A stretch of DNA of 64,000 nt from DAOMOP01 sp035444405 (lineage in GTDB: Bacteria; Pseudomonadota; Gammaproteobacteria; Burkholderiales; Rhodocyclaceae). Shown one piece after another: positions 51,642 through 60,361 of the stretch. The DNA is taken from NCBI GenBank assembly GCA_035444405.1, contig DAOMOP010000002.1:1-64000 (forward strand), in the 5' to 3' direction. A program made the translations under genes and the position numbers. Position 1 is the first letter of the stretch; the number at the start of each line of letters is the position of its first letter. The notes beneath the pieces were generated by a model. It was not told the DNA's origin and made no database searches. It was given only the letters and a program-made list of their open reading frames with translations.

Positions 51642-52909
51642 GTCCCGATCCGCTCCAGCGGCAGTTGCATGCGGGCACGCGTGCCGCCGCTGGCACGCGC
51701 CTCGAAGCTCAGTCGTCCGCCGTGCCGCACGAGTGCCGCCCGCGCGAGAAAGAGGCCGATTCCCATGCCGTCCGGGCGGTCCCCACCCGGCGCATTGCCG
51801 AGCGATGCACGCAACGGCTCGGGAATGCCCGGTCCGCGATCGAGTACGTCGACGACCAACTCGGCGCCGACGCGCTCGGCCTCGACCGCGACGGCCTGCG
51901 GACTGGCGTCGGCCGCGTTGTTGATCAGCGTCTGCAGGGCCTGCGCGAGCGTGGCGTCGGCGACGATGCGGGTGTCGCGCAATCCGGACGAATACGCCAG
52001 GAACACGTGCGCATGCGGGCGCTGGCGCCGCCATTGCGCGACGGTCGCGTCCACCCATGCGGCCACGCTCTGCGCTCCGCCGCCTTCGGCGCGCGGCTGT
52101 CCCGCGCTGGCGGTCAATACCGCGAGCGTCTGCCGGCACTGCTCGACCTGCTCGTTCATCAGCTCGAGGTCGGCGCGGGTGTCGGCATCGAGGCGCGGCG
52201 CGCGCAGCAGCTCGCCGATCAGGATGCGCAGCGTCCCGAGCGGGGTGCCGAGGCTGTGTGCCGCCCCGGCGGCGAGATTGCCGAGCGCGACGATGCGCTC
52301 GTCGCGCACCCGCGCTTCGCGCGCATCGGCGAGCGCGCGATCGCGCTCGCGCAGCGCCGCCGTCATGCGCAGCACGAAGGCGACGATCACGCAGGCCGAC
52401 AGGGTGAATGTCAGCCACATTCCCGACAGATGCCAGTAGCCGGCCATCGCCGCATCATGGACACGAATCGGGTGGTGGAAGCTCCACAACAGCGAGTAGG
52501 CGACGACGCCCGCGGTCGCGAGCAGCCACGCCTGCACCGCCGGCAGCACGGCCGCCCCGATGGCGACCAGCGCCAGCAGCAGCGAGATGAGCGGATTGGT
52601 CGCGCCGCCGGCGAAGTACAGGAACGCGCTCCAGGCGAGCAGATCGAACAGCAGCTGCACCAGCGGCGCGGCCGCGCCCGGCGCCGTTCCGCGCGCGAGC
52701 CATGCGAGCGTGAACAGGTTGAACGCGGCCATTGCCGCCGCGATGGCCAGCAGGGGCCCGAGCCACACCGACAGGGCGAGCAGCGGCGGCAACGCAAGCG
52801 CCGACAGGCTCATCACCACGACCGACATCCAGCGCAGCATGACCAGCCGGCCGATCTGGGCGGCGGCCAGGTCGGTGGTCTGCATCGGCGGGGGGTCGGC
52901 GCGGGTCAT
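51638..52909 (-). CDS. regB: RegB/PrrB-family redox sensor histidine kinase
   Basis: A 423-residue membrane kinase with about six helices. GGATNP (101-106) corresponds to the quinone-binding GGxxNPF loop of RegB. The H-box is GAAHSLGTPLGTL (His218), and Cys258 in VEQCRQTL lies 40 residues later, the same spacing as His225-Cys265 in Rhodobacter RegB, so redox control by this cysteine is likely. ATP-binding NAADASPQAV and GMGIGLFLARAAL follow. Start at 52909 (MTRADPPPMQ). Expected to signal aerobic/anaerobic redox state to RegA. Confidence 0.9.
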   Translation of the reverse strand: MTRADPPPMQTTDLAAAQIGRLVMLRWMSVVVMSLSALALPPLLALSVWLGPLLAIAAAMAAFNLFTLAWLARGTAPGAAAPLVQLLFDLLAWSAFLYFAGGATNPLISLLLALVAIGAAVLPAVQAWLLATAGVVAYSLLWSFHHPIRVHDAAMAGYWHLSGMWLTFTLSACVIVAFVLRMTAALRERDRALADAREARVRDERIVALGNLAAGAAHSLGTPLGTLRILIGELLRAPRLDADTRADLELMNEQVEQCRQTLAVLTASAGQPRAEGGGAQSVAAWVDATVAQWRRQRPHAHVFLAYSSGLRDTRIVADATLAQALQTLINNAADASPQAVAVEAERVGAELVVDVLDRGPGIPEPLRASLGNAPGGDRPDGMGIGLFLARAALVRHGGRLSFEARASGGTRARMQLPLERIGT

Positions 52910-53282
52910 CGCGCCATTATTGCCGAAGCATGATGTTCTGACGAGCGTGTGCTCCAGTTGGTGCCCCATCGTTGCGCCGCCCCCGAGCCGCGCAGCACCG
53001 CCGGCCGGATGCCGTTCGCTGCCGTCGTCCGCCCCGCCGCAATGTGCGCAAACGGCAGCAATGCAGCCCTTCCAGGCCGGAATTGTTCCGTTTGTCATGG
53101 ATTGCGGGACATTTGTCCTAAGTCAAAGAAATCTTCGCGGCCGCTCGATTAGAGTTCGGGTGCGACAAAACGCCGCAGCGACAAGCCGCCGCAGCCAGAA
53201 CACCCCTTGTCGGTCGGTCCGCATCGCCGTGCGATGCGCCGACCGGCAATGTCGATCACCTGTGAAAACGGAGTCAACCACG
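52910..53282. other. regB-nosZ divergent region
   Basis: 373 bases. Holds the DNR-type box at 53113-53126 and no supported gene. The regB promoter is not clear. Confidence 0.5.
53113..53126. promoter_or_regulatory. DNR/FNR-type box upstream of nosZ
   Basis: TTGTCCTAAGTCAA: right half GTCAA perfect, left half TTGTC one base off. Its centre lies 41.5 bases before 53161, with an AT-rich -10-like TTAGAG at 53149-53154. The nosZ leader would be about 120 bases. Confidence 0.7.
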
Positions 53283-55247
53283 ATGAGTCAAGATCTGACC
53301 AAACCGCAAGACGGGCAGCCCGACCCGAGCCGCCGGAAGTTCCTCAATACCGCCGCCATCGTCGGTCTGTCCGGTGCCGGCCTGTCGGTCGGACTTGCCG
53401 GCTGCAAGCAGGAACAGTCGGCACCGGCCGCCGCCGCGCCCGCGGCCGCGCCGGCCGCCGCCGCGGCGCCTGCCCCGGCGGCCAAGTCGGCCAGCGATGC
53501 CATTCACCTGAAGCCGGGCGAGCTCGACACCTACTACGGCCTGTGGAGCGGCGGCCACACCGGTGACTTCCGGGTGCTCGGCCTCCCGTCGGGCCGCGAG
53601 CTGCATCGCGTGCCGTGCTTCGTGCCCGATGCGCTGGTGGGCTGGGGCGTCACCAACGAGTCCAAACAGATCATGGGCACCAAGCCGAACGGCCAGCTGC
53701 AGTTCACCGTCGGCGACACGCACCACACCCACGCGTCGTACAAGGACGGCAACTACGACGGCCGCTACGCGTGGATCAACGAAAAGATCAACAGCCGCAT
53801 CGCGCGCATCCGCCTCGACTACTTCGTCTGCGACAAGATCACCAAGCTGCCGAACGTGCAGGGCTTTCACGGCATCTTCCCGGACAAGCGCGACCCGGTC
53901 GATCCGGCGATCAACCACACCACGCGCGTGTTCTGCGGCGGCGAGTTCTCGATCCCGCTGCCCAATGACGGGAGCGACGCCAACGACCCCACGAAGTACC
54001 GCTCGCTGATGACCTGCGTCGACGCCGAGACCATGGAAGTGCGCTGGCAGGTGCTGATCGACGGCAACTGCGACCTGCTGGCCACCAGTTTCGATGGCAA
54101 GCTGGCGGCGACCAACCAGTACAACACCGAGATGGGCGTGCACTACGAGGACATGATGTCCGCCGAGCGCGACGCCTGCCTGTTCTACAACATCGGCCGC
54201 ATCGAGCAGGCGGTGAAGGACGGCAAGACGACCACCATCGGCGACAGCAAGGTGCCGGTGGTCGACGGCACCAAGGAGGCCAACAAGGACCCGAAGACCG
54301 CGCTGGTCGCCTACGTGCCGGTGCCGAAGAACCCGCACGGCGTCAACGCCAGCCCCGACGGCAAGTACTTCATCTGCGCCGGCAAGCTGTCGCCGACGGC
54401 GACCGTGATCGAGCTGCAGAAGGTGCTCGACTGGTTCGACGGCAAGCTCGCCGACATCGACGAGGCGATCGTCGCCGAGGTCGAGATCGGCCTCGGCCCC
54501 CTGCACACGGCCTTCGACGGCCGCGGCAACGCCTACACCACGCTGTTCCTGGACAGCCAGATCGTCAAGTGGAACGTCGAGAACGCGATCAAGTTCCACG
54601 CCGGCGACACCGGTGTGCAATACGTCGTCGATCGCCTGGACGTGCACTACCAGCCCGGCCACATCAACGCGACGCAGTCCGAGACGATGTTCGCGGACGG
54701 CAAGTACCTCGCCGTCGGCTGCAAGTTCTCCAAGGACCGCTACCTGCCGGTGGGCCCGCTGCATTCCGAGAACGAGCAGCTGATCGACATCTCGGGCGAC
54801 AAGATGGTGCTGCTGGCCGACCACCCGGTCCGCCCCGAGCCCCACGACTTCATCATGTTCAAGCGCGAGCTGCTGAGCCCGAAGAAGATCTACTCGCACG
54901 ACGAGTTCCCGCTCGCGGTCACCGACCCGAAGGAAGCCGGCGTGTATCGCGACGGCAACAAGGTCACGGTCAAGATCACCTCGCTCGCCCCCGCCTTCGA
55001 GCCGCGCGAGTTCAAGCTGCAGCGCGGCGACGAGGTCACGATCATCCTGACCAACCTCGACCGCATCGAGGACCTGACGCACGGCTTCGCGATCCCCGAG
55101 TACAACATCAACTTCATCGTCAATCCGCAGGAGACGAAGAGCGTCACCTTCGTCGCCGACAAGCCCGGCGTGTTCTGGTGCTACTGCACGCACTTCTGCC
55201 ACGCGCTGCACCTCGAGATGCGCAGCCGCATGATCGTCGAAGCTTGA
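53283..55247 (+). CDS. nosZ: Nitrous oxide reductase NosZ (clade I, Tat-exported)
   Basis: A 654-residue multicopper periplasmic enzyme reducing N2O to N2. Twin-arginine signal SRRKFLN (16-22), then a lipobox-like LAGC (38-41) and an Ala/Pro-rich linker. CuZ-ligand histidines appear in GDTHHTHASYKDG, HGVNASPDGKYFICAGK, GPLHTAFDGRGN, QPGHINATQSE and EPHDFIMF. The C-terminal CuA site is CTHFCHALHLEM, where His stands in place of the Trp seen in the P. stutzeri enzyme; the cysteines, histidine and Met ligands are kept. Its own DNR-type box and terminator make it a separate unit ahead of nosR. Confidence 0.97.
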   Translation: MSQDLTKPQDGQPDPSRRKFLNTAAIVGLSGAGLSVGLAGCKQEQSAPAAAAPAAAPAAAAAPAPAAKSASDAIHLKPGELDTYYGLWSGGHTGDFRVLGLPSGRELHRVPCFVPDALVGWGVTNESKQIMGTKPNGQLQFTVGDTHHTHASYKDGNYDGRYAWINEKINSRIARIRLDYFVCDKITKLPNVQGFHGIFPDKRDPVDPAINHTTRVFCGGEFSIPLPNDGSDANDPTKYRSLMTCVDAETMEVRWQVLIDGNCDLLATSFDGKLAATNQYNTEMGVHYEDMMSAERDACLFYNIGRIEQAVKDGKTTTIGDSKVPVVDGTKEANKDPKTALVAYVPVPKNPHGVNASPDGKYFICAGKLSPTATVIELQKVLDWFDGKLADIDEAIVAEVEIGLGPLHTAFDGRGNAYTTLFLDSQIVKWNVENAIKFHAGDTGVQYVVDRLDVHYQPGHINATQSETMFADGKYLAVGCKFSKDRYLPVGPLHSENEQLIDISGDKMVLLADHPVRPEPHDFIMFKRELLSPKKIYSHDEFPLAVTDPKEAGVYRDGNKVTVKITSLAPAFEPREFKLQRGDEVTIILTNLDRIEDLTHGFAIPEYNINFIVNPQETKSVTFVADKPGVFWCYCTHFCHALHLEMRSRMIVEA

Positions 55248-55326
55248 CGACCTTCCCGCGACTCGTTCGTCGAACGGGTCGCGCCCAGCACATTCGGCGC
55301 GGAGCGATGGCGAACCGCGCGAATGT

Positions 55327-55347
55327 ACCGTCCGTCTGGCGGACGGT
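55327..55347 (+). terminator. Hairpin after nosZ
   Basis: ACCGTCCG and CGGACGGT around a 5-base loop; first of two hairpins, no T-tract of its own. Confidence 0.55.
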
Positions 55348-55365
55348 TTCGACAGGGTGATCTTT

Positions 55366-55392
55366 CGAGGGGCCGCGCGCCCCTCGTTTTTT
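55366..55392 (+). terminator. Intrinsic terminator after nosZ
   Basis: CGAGGGG and CCCCTCG (7-bp stem, 7-base loop) followed at once by T6 (55387-55392). The clearest rho-independent terminator in the window. It separates nosZ from the nosR promoter. Confidence 0.9.
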
Positions 55393-55424
55393 CCCATGCA
55401 TTTAAGCAGTTTCTGATTTTTTAA

Positions 55425-55438
55425 TTGACCCGGGACAA
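55425..55438. promoter_or_regulatory. DNR/FNR-type box upstream of nosR
   Basis: TTGACCCGGGACAA: left half perfect, right half GACAA one base off GTCAA. Centre 41.5 bases before 55473; TACACT at 55461-55466 is a good -10 at exactly the right place. Start codon is at 55493. Confidence 0.75.
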
Positions 55439-55492
55439 TTACGGCAGCGCCCTGCCTTTCTACACTGCCGCAAACCCCGCAAGCAGCGAACC

Positions 55493-57670
55493 ATGAAAAC
55501 GATATTCACCGGAGTCCGGAATGCGTTCATCGCGGTCGCGATGGCGCTGCTCCCTCAGCTGGTCACGGCCACCGCCTACGAGGCGAAACTGCCGGCCGAA
55601 CTCAACACCGCGCCAAATCTCTGCGACTACGCACCGTGTTCCGAAGTGCTGCCCGGTGCAGCATCGTTCTCCGAACGCAAGGGGCGCCCGTTCTATGTCG
55701 AGGGCTATGACGCCGCCGGCGACGTCGTCGGCTACGTGATGCTGTCGACGGACATCACCGACGTGCCCGCCTACTCCGGCAAGCCCGTGATCACACTGAT
55801 CGGCATGGACACCGAGGGCCGCTTCGCCGGCGTGAAGATCCTCAAGCATTCGGAGCCGATCCTGCTGCTCGGCATTCCCGAGTCGGCACTGATCAAGTTC
55901 AACGAGCAATACCTCGGCAAGTTCGTCGGCGACAAGATCGAGATCGGCGCCTCGCGCAACGACCGGGACGTCATCGCGCTCGATGCGATCTCCGGCGCCA
56001 CGGTGACCGTTGTCGCGCAAAACCAGGTAATGATGACCTCCGGCGCGGCCACCGCGCGCCAGGTCGGCATCCTCGAGCCGAACGTGCGCGAGCAGGCACG
56101 CTTCCTCGAACTCGGCACCACCCCCGACTGGGAGACGCTCGCGCGCGAAGGCAGCGTGCGCCGGCTCACCGTGCGTCCCGAGCAGGTCGGGCTGGAGCGT
56201 GCCAAGGAGCCCTTCATCGACCTGTGGTTCGGCCATCTGAACCAGCCCGACATCGGGCGCGCAATCCTCGGCGAAACCGCCTGGCGCAACCTGATGGGCC
56301 GCCTCGAAGAAGGCGAGCAGGCGATCTTCGTGATCCGCACCGGCGGTGCCGAGTCCTTCAAGGGCTCGGGTTTCGTGCGCGGCGGTCTGTACGATCGCGT
56401 CCAGGTACGCCAGGGCATGGACGTCTTCACGTTCCGCGACCTCGACTCGCTGCCGCTCTATGACATCCGCGCCGCAGGCTCGCCCGCGTTCGACGAGTCG
56501 ATCATCTTCATCGTGCGTTCCGAGGCCTTTTCCGCCGCTTATCCCTGGCAGTTCGTGTTCCTCGGCAACCGCGTCGACCGAAACACCGGGGCGCGGACCT
56601 TCGCGAAATTCGATACCGAATACTGGATGCCGGCGGCCTACATGGAGGGCGGACGTCCGAAGATCGAGGCGCCGGCCGCACCGTGGGTGCGCATCTGGAA
56701 GATGCGCGCGCTCGAGATCGGCCTCTTCGCGGCACTGCTCGTCGCCGTCGCCGCCGTCTATGCCAACCGCGATCGCCTCACGCGCGCCGCGACGCGCAAG
56801 AACAAGTGGCCGGTCAATGCCTTCAAGTACACCGCCTGGGTGATCAGCATCGGTTTCGTCGGCTTCCACCTGATGGCCCAGCCGTCGATCACGCAGGTGC
56901 TCACGTGGTTCCATGCCCTGCTGTTCCAATGGACTTGGGAGCTCTTCCTGACCGATCCATTCATCTTCCTGTTCTGGATCTTCATCATCGTCACGGTGTT
57001 CCTGTGGGGTCGGGGCCTTTTCTGCGGATGGTTGTGCCCGTTCGGTTCGCTGTCCGAGCTCCTTTACAAGAGCGCCGGCGCGCTCGGGCTCAAGCGCTTC
57101 CAGTTCAAGCTGTCGCAGCCGATGCACGACCGGCTGAAGTGGATAAAATACTGGGTCTTCTTCGGGCTGCTGGCGGTGTCGGTGTTCTCGATGGGCTGGG
57201 CCGAAATGCTGGCCGAGGTCGAGCCGTTCAAGACGACCTTCCTCGTCGGTCTCCTGAACCGTACCTGGCCTTACACGCTGTTCGCGGCCGGCCTGCTGGG
57301 GCTGTCGATCTTCATGGAGCGCCCGTTCTGCAAGTATCTGTGTCCGCTCGGCGCCGCGCTGGCGATGCCTTCGACCTTCCGCTGGTTCGGACTCAAGCGC
57401 AAGCAGGAGTGCAGCAGCTGCAACGCCTGCGCGGCCGGCTGCGGCTCGCTCGCGATTGACAGGAACGGACGCATCGACCATCGCGAATGCATGCTGTGCC
57501 TGGATTGCATGGTGCTCTACACCGACACGCACGTCTGCCCGCCGCTGGCGAAGGAGCGCAAGCGTCGCGCCAGGGTCGGCGAGGCGCTGACGCCGATCGG
57601 CAAGGACGGCTACTACATTCCGATCACCCCGGTGGCGGGCGCACCGGCCGCGCGGCCCCAGGCCAACTGA
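55493..57670 (+). CDS. nosR: NosR regulator / electron-transfer flavo-iron-sulfur protein
   Basis: A 725-residue membrane protein, full NosR length. Signal peptide; periplasmic FMN domain with SGATVT (167-172); a second periplasmic region; helices from about residue 405; C-terminal polyferredoxin with GWLCPFGSLSELLYK, KYLCPLGAALAMP and clusters CSSCNACAAGC and CMLCLDCMV. NosR supports nosZ expression and electron delivery to NosZ. A DNR-type box with a -10 precedes it. Compared with nirI at 13541 it keeps the middle periplasmic part that NirI replaces by a low-complexity linker. Confidence 0.96.
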   Translation: MKTIFTGVRNAFIAVAMALLPQLVTATAYEAKLPAELNTAPNLCDYAPCSEVLPGAASFSERKGRPFYVEGYDAAGDVVGYVMLSTDITDVPAYSGKPVITLIGMDTEGRFAGVKILKHSEPILLLGIPESALIKFNEQYLGKFVGDKIEIGASRNDRDVIALDAISGATVTVVAQNQVMMTSGAATARQVGILEPNVREQARFLELGTTPDWETLAREGSVRRLTVRPEQVGLERAKEPFIDLWFGHLNQPDIGRAILGETAWRNLMGRLEEGEQAIFVIRTGGAESFKGSGFVRGGLYDRVQVRQGMDVFTFRDLDSLPLYDIRAAGSPAFDESIIFIVRSEAFSAAYPWQFVFLGNRVDRNTGARTFAKFDTEYWMPAAYMEGGRPKIEAPAAPWVRIWKMRALEIGLFAALLVAVAAVYANRDRLTRAATRKNKWPVNAFKYTAWVISIGFVGFHLMAQPSITQVLTWFHALLFQWTWELFLTDPFIFLFWIFIIVTVFLWGRGLFCGWLCPFGSLSELLYKSAGALGLKRFQFKLSQPMHDRLKWIKYWVFFGLLAVSVFSMGWAEMLAEVEPFKTTFLVGLLNRTWPYTLFAAGLLGLSIFMERPFCKYLCPLGAALAMPSTFRWFGLKRKQECSSCNACAAGCGSLAIDRNGRIDHRECMLCLDCMVLYTDTHVCPPLAKERKRRARVGEALTPIGKDGYYIPITPVAGAPAARPQAN

Positions 57671-57688
57671 GACATGGAGGTTGAACGA

Positions 57689-58117
57689 ATGGTCGACCCG
57701 AAGATGATGACCGACCCGGTCGAGCCGCCGTACGCGAGGCACTCCAACCCGCTGCTGGTGCTCGCCGCCGAGGTGTGGGACCACCTGTGGCCGTGGAGCC
57801 ATCACGGCTTTCGCCGTCAGATCGCGGTACAGGCTGCCGGATTCGCGCTCGCGGCCGCCGCGACCATCATGTGGGTGCTCGCGGCGATGGGGCGGCTCGA
57901 TGCCGGCGCGATCATCGGCTGGTGGTTCGGCTGGAGCGTGTTCGAGGTCATCGTACGCCTCGGCTCCAAGCCCTACGTCAAGGAAGGCCCGTGGTGGGGG
58001 CGCAGCTACCGCCGCGCCAACGTCATGGACATGGTGTGCTATGTCGGCTTCAAGAACCTGCTGATCGGCGCGACGCTGTTCATCGCGCTGAAGTCGGCCG
58101 GCGTGCTGTACGTCTAG
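57689..58117 (+). CDS. Small membrane protein between nosR and nosD
   Basis: A 142-residue protein with three hydrophobic segments (IAVQAAGFALAAAATIMWVLAAMG, AGAIIGWWFGWSVFEVIV, VMDMVCYVGFKNLLIGATLFIAL). GGAGG eight bases before the ATG fixes the start at 57689 rather than 57674. No named function is recognised. It sits in the nos operon between nosR (18-base gap) and nosD (15-base gap) and thus probably serves NosZ maturation or electron supply. Conserved aromatic stretch PWSHHGFRRQ could bind metal or haem. Confidence 0.75.
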   Translation: MVDPKMMTDPVEPPYARHSNPLLVLAAEVWDHLWPWSHHGFRRQIAVQAAGFALAAAATIMWVLAAMGRLDAGAIIGWWFGWSVFEVIVRLGSKPYVKEGPWWGRSYRRANVMDMVCYVGFKNLLIGATLFIALKSAGVLYV

Positions 58118-58132
58118 GAACTGCGGCGGCCG

Positions 58133-59425
58133 ATGTACCCCCTGCCCTGGAGCCGTCCACTCGTCGCGGTCCTCGCCGTCGTTGCCTTGCTCGCCTCGGG
58201 CGCGGCCACGGCGGCGGCGACCTGGCGCGTTGCGCCTGGCCAGTCGATCCAGGCGGCGATCGAACGTGCGGCCGCGGGTGACATCATCGAAGTCGAGCGC
58301 GCACGCTATACAGAGAATCTGCGCATCGACAAGCCGCTCACGCTGCGTGGCATCGACCGGCCGACGGTCAGCGGCGGCCTGTCCGGCCACACTGTCCTGG
58401 TCACCGGCGAAGACGTCACGATCGACGGCTTCATCATCATCGATTCGGGCGACAGCCTGCGCGACCAGAACGCCGGCATCTACATCTTTCCCGGCGCACA
58501 CCGCGCCGTCGTGCGCAACAGCGATCTCGCCTACAACCTGTTCGGGTTGTGGATCGAGAAGGCCGACGACGTGGTGATCGAGAACAATCTGATCGTCGGC
58601 AAGCGCGAGTACCGCTCGCCGATGCGCGGCAACGGCATCCAGCTCTACAACACGCGTCGCGCGCAGATCATCGGCAACAACATCGGCTTCGTGCGCGATG
58701 CGCTGTACGTGGACGTCAGCCACGACGCCGTGTTTCGCGGCAACCGGCTGCACCACAGCCGCTACGGCACGCACTACATGAACTCCTATCGCAACGTGTG
58801 GGAGGACAACGACGTCTACCTGAACCGCGGCGGCCTTGCGCTGATGGAGGTGCGCGAGCAGGTCGTGCGCAACAATCGCGTCTGGGGCAACTCCGACCAC
58901 GGCATCATGCTGCGCACGATGTGGGACACCGTTCTCGAGGACAACGTCGTCGCCGGCAACGCGCGCGGCTTCTTCATGTACGACGCCTATTTCAACGAGC
59001 TGCGCGGCAACCTCGTCGTCGACAACGTCGTCGGCGTTCATATCTGGGCCGGCTCCAAGGACAACGTGATCGAGCGCAACGACTTCATCAGCAATCGCGA
59101 ACAGGTGCGCTACGTGGCGGCGACGGATCAGATCTGGGGCGCCGAACATGGCAACCACTGGAGCAACTACCTCGGCTGGGACCGCGACGGCGACGCCATC
59201 GGGGACATGCCGTACGAGGCCAACGACATGGTCGATCGGCTGACCTGGCGGCATCCGATGATGAAGCTGCTGCTGGCGAGTCCGGCGCTGCAGACGCTGC
59301 GGCTGGTGTCGCAACAGTTCCCGCTGCTGCGCGCGCCAAGCATCGTCGATCCGAATCCGCGCATGAGACCCGAAAACCAGAACTGGAGAGACTGGCTTGG
59401 AAAGCACTTTCCCGGCAGCCGCTGA
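58133..59425 (+). CDS. nosD: Periplasmic copper-site assembly protein NosD
   Basis: A 430-residue right-handed beta-helix protein with a Sec signal peptide (cut near ATAAAT). Repeats of parallel-beta-helix type (VIENNLIVGKREYRSPMRGN, DALYVDVSHDAVFRGN, LRGNLVVDNVVGVHIWAG) are seen, as in CASH-domain proteins. NosD, with NosF and NosY, is needed to build the CuZ site of NosZ in the periplasm. Its end overlaps the nosF start by 29 bases. Confidence 0.95.
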   Translation: MYPLPWSRPLVAVLAVVALLASGAATAAATWRVAPGQSIQAAIERAAAGDIIEVERARYTENLRIDKPLTLRGIDRPTVSGGLSGHTVLVTGEDVTIDGFIIIDSGDSLRDQNAGIYIFPGAHRAVVRNSDLAYNLFGLWIEKADDVVIENNLIVGKREYRSPMRGNGIQLYNTRRAQIIGNNIGFVRDALYVDVSHDAVFRGNRLHHSRYGTHYMNSYRNVWEDNDVYLNRGGLALMEVREQVVRNNRVWGNSDHGIMLRTMWDTVLEDNVVAGNARGFFMYDAYFNELRGNLVVDNVVGVHIWAGSKDNVIERNDFISNREQVRYVAATDQIWGAEHGNHWSNYLGWDRDGDAIGDMPYEANDMVDRLTWRHPMMKLLLASPALQTLRLVSQQFPLLRAPSIVDPNPRMRPENQNWRDWLGKHFPGSR

Positions 59426-60353
59426 AGCGCACGGCGCGGCGCGGAGCGAATCCGTCGTCATCGCGCGCGGTGTCGCCAAGCACTATGGCGCCGTGCACGC
59501 CGTCGACGGCGTCGACCTCGAGGTCGGGCGCGGCGAGCTGTTCGGCCTGATCGGCCACAACGGCGCCGGCAAGAGCACGCTGTTCAAGATGATGCTGGGC
59601 CTGATTCCGGTCAGCGCCGGCCACATCCTGATCGACGGCGAGCCGGTCGGCGGCCGCGGTTTTCGCTCGGTGCGCCGCAAGATCGGTTATCTGCCCGAGA
59701 ACGTCGTGCTCTACGACAACCTGACCGGCCTCGAGACGCTGCAATTCTTCTCGCAGCTGAAAGGCTCGCCGGCGCGCGACTGCGCGGCCGCGCTCGAACG
59801 CGTGGGGCTGGCCGACGCGGCCCGGCGGCGCGTGCGCGAGTATTCGAAAGGGATGCGCCAGCGCCTCGGCTTCGCTCAGGCGCTGCTGGGTCGCCCGCAG
59901 ATCCTCTTCCTCGACGAGCCGACGACCGGCCTCGATCCGGAAGCGATCCGCGAGTTCTACGCCATGCTGCGCACGCTGCGGGCCGACGGCGTGACGATGA
60001 TCCTGACCTCGCACATCCTTGCCGAGATCCAGGAGCGCGTCGATCGGCTGGCGATCATGGCCGCCGGCCGCATCCAGGCGCTCGGTACGGTGCAGCAGCT
60101 GCGCGAGCAGATGGACCTGCCGCTGTGGTTCGACATCCGCATCGATGCGGCCCACTTCGACGCCGTGCGCGACACGCTCGGTCACCTGCCGATCAGCGCC
60201 ATCGAGGCACGCGACGGCCATGTCGCCGTGCAGTGCCGGCGCGAATCCAAGATGGCCGTCATCGAGGCGCTCGCCGCCCTCAACGGCCGCATGCTCGACC
60301 TGCACGTGCGCGAACCTTCGCTCGAAGACGTGTTCTTCGGCTTCTCCGACTAG
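59397..60353 (+). CDS. nosF: ABC transporter ATP-binding protein NosF
   Basis: A 318-residue ABC ATPase. Walker A GHNGAGKST, signature EYSKGMRQRLG, Walker B ILFLDEPTTGLDP, and H-loop TSHILAE. With the NosY permease it energises NosD for CuZ assembly, perhaps moving a sulfur-containing species. The start is TTG at 59397, eight bases after GGAG, and overlaps nosD by 29 bases; a later in-frame start would trim a non-conserved N-terminal tail. Ends 8 bases before nosY. Confidence 0.94.
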   Translation: MESTFPAAAEAHGAARSESVVIARGVAKHYGAVHAVDGVDLEVGRGELFGLIGHNGAGKSTLFKMMLGLIPVSAGHILIDGEPVGGRGFRSVRRKIGYLPENVVLYDNLTGLETLQFFSQLKGSPARDCAAALERVGLADAARRRVREYSKGMRQRLGFAQALLGRPQILFLDEPTTGLDPEAIREFYAMLRTLRADGVTMILTSHILAEIQERVDRLAIMAAGRIQALGTVQQLREQMDLPLWFDIRIDAAHFDAVRDTLGHLPISAIEARDGHVAVQCRRESKMAVIEALAALNGRMLDLHVREPSLEDVFFGFSD

Positions 60354-60361
60354 GACGCAAC

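Noticed and set aside
55460..59479. Very long open frame (about 1340 codons) on the minus strand opposite nosR-nosD-nosF
   Set aside because: GC-rich codon bias opens antisense frames; it is repetitive in composition (Arg/His/Asp/Val) and lies across well-identified genes.
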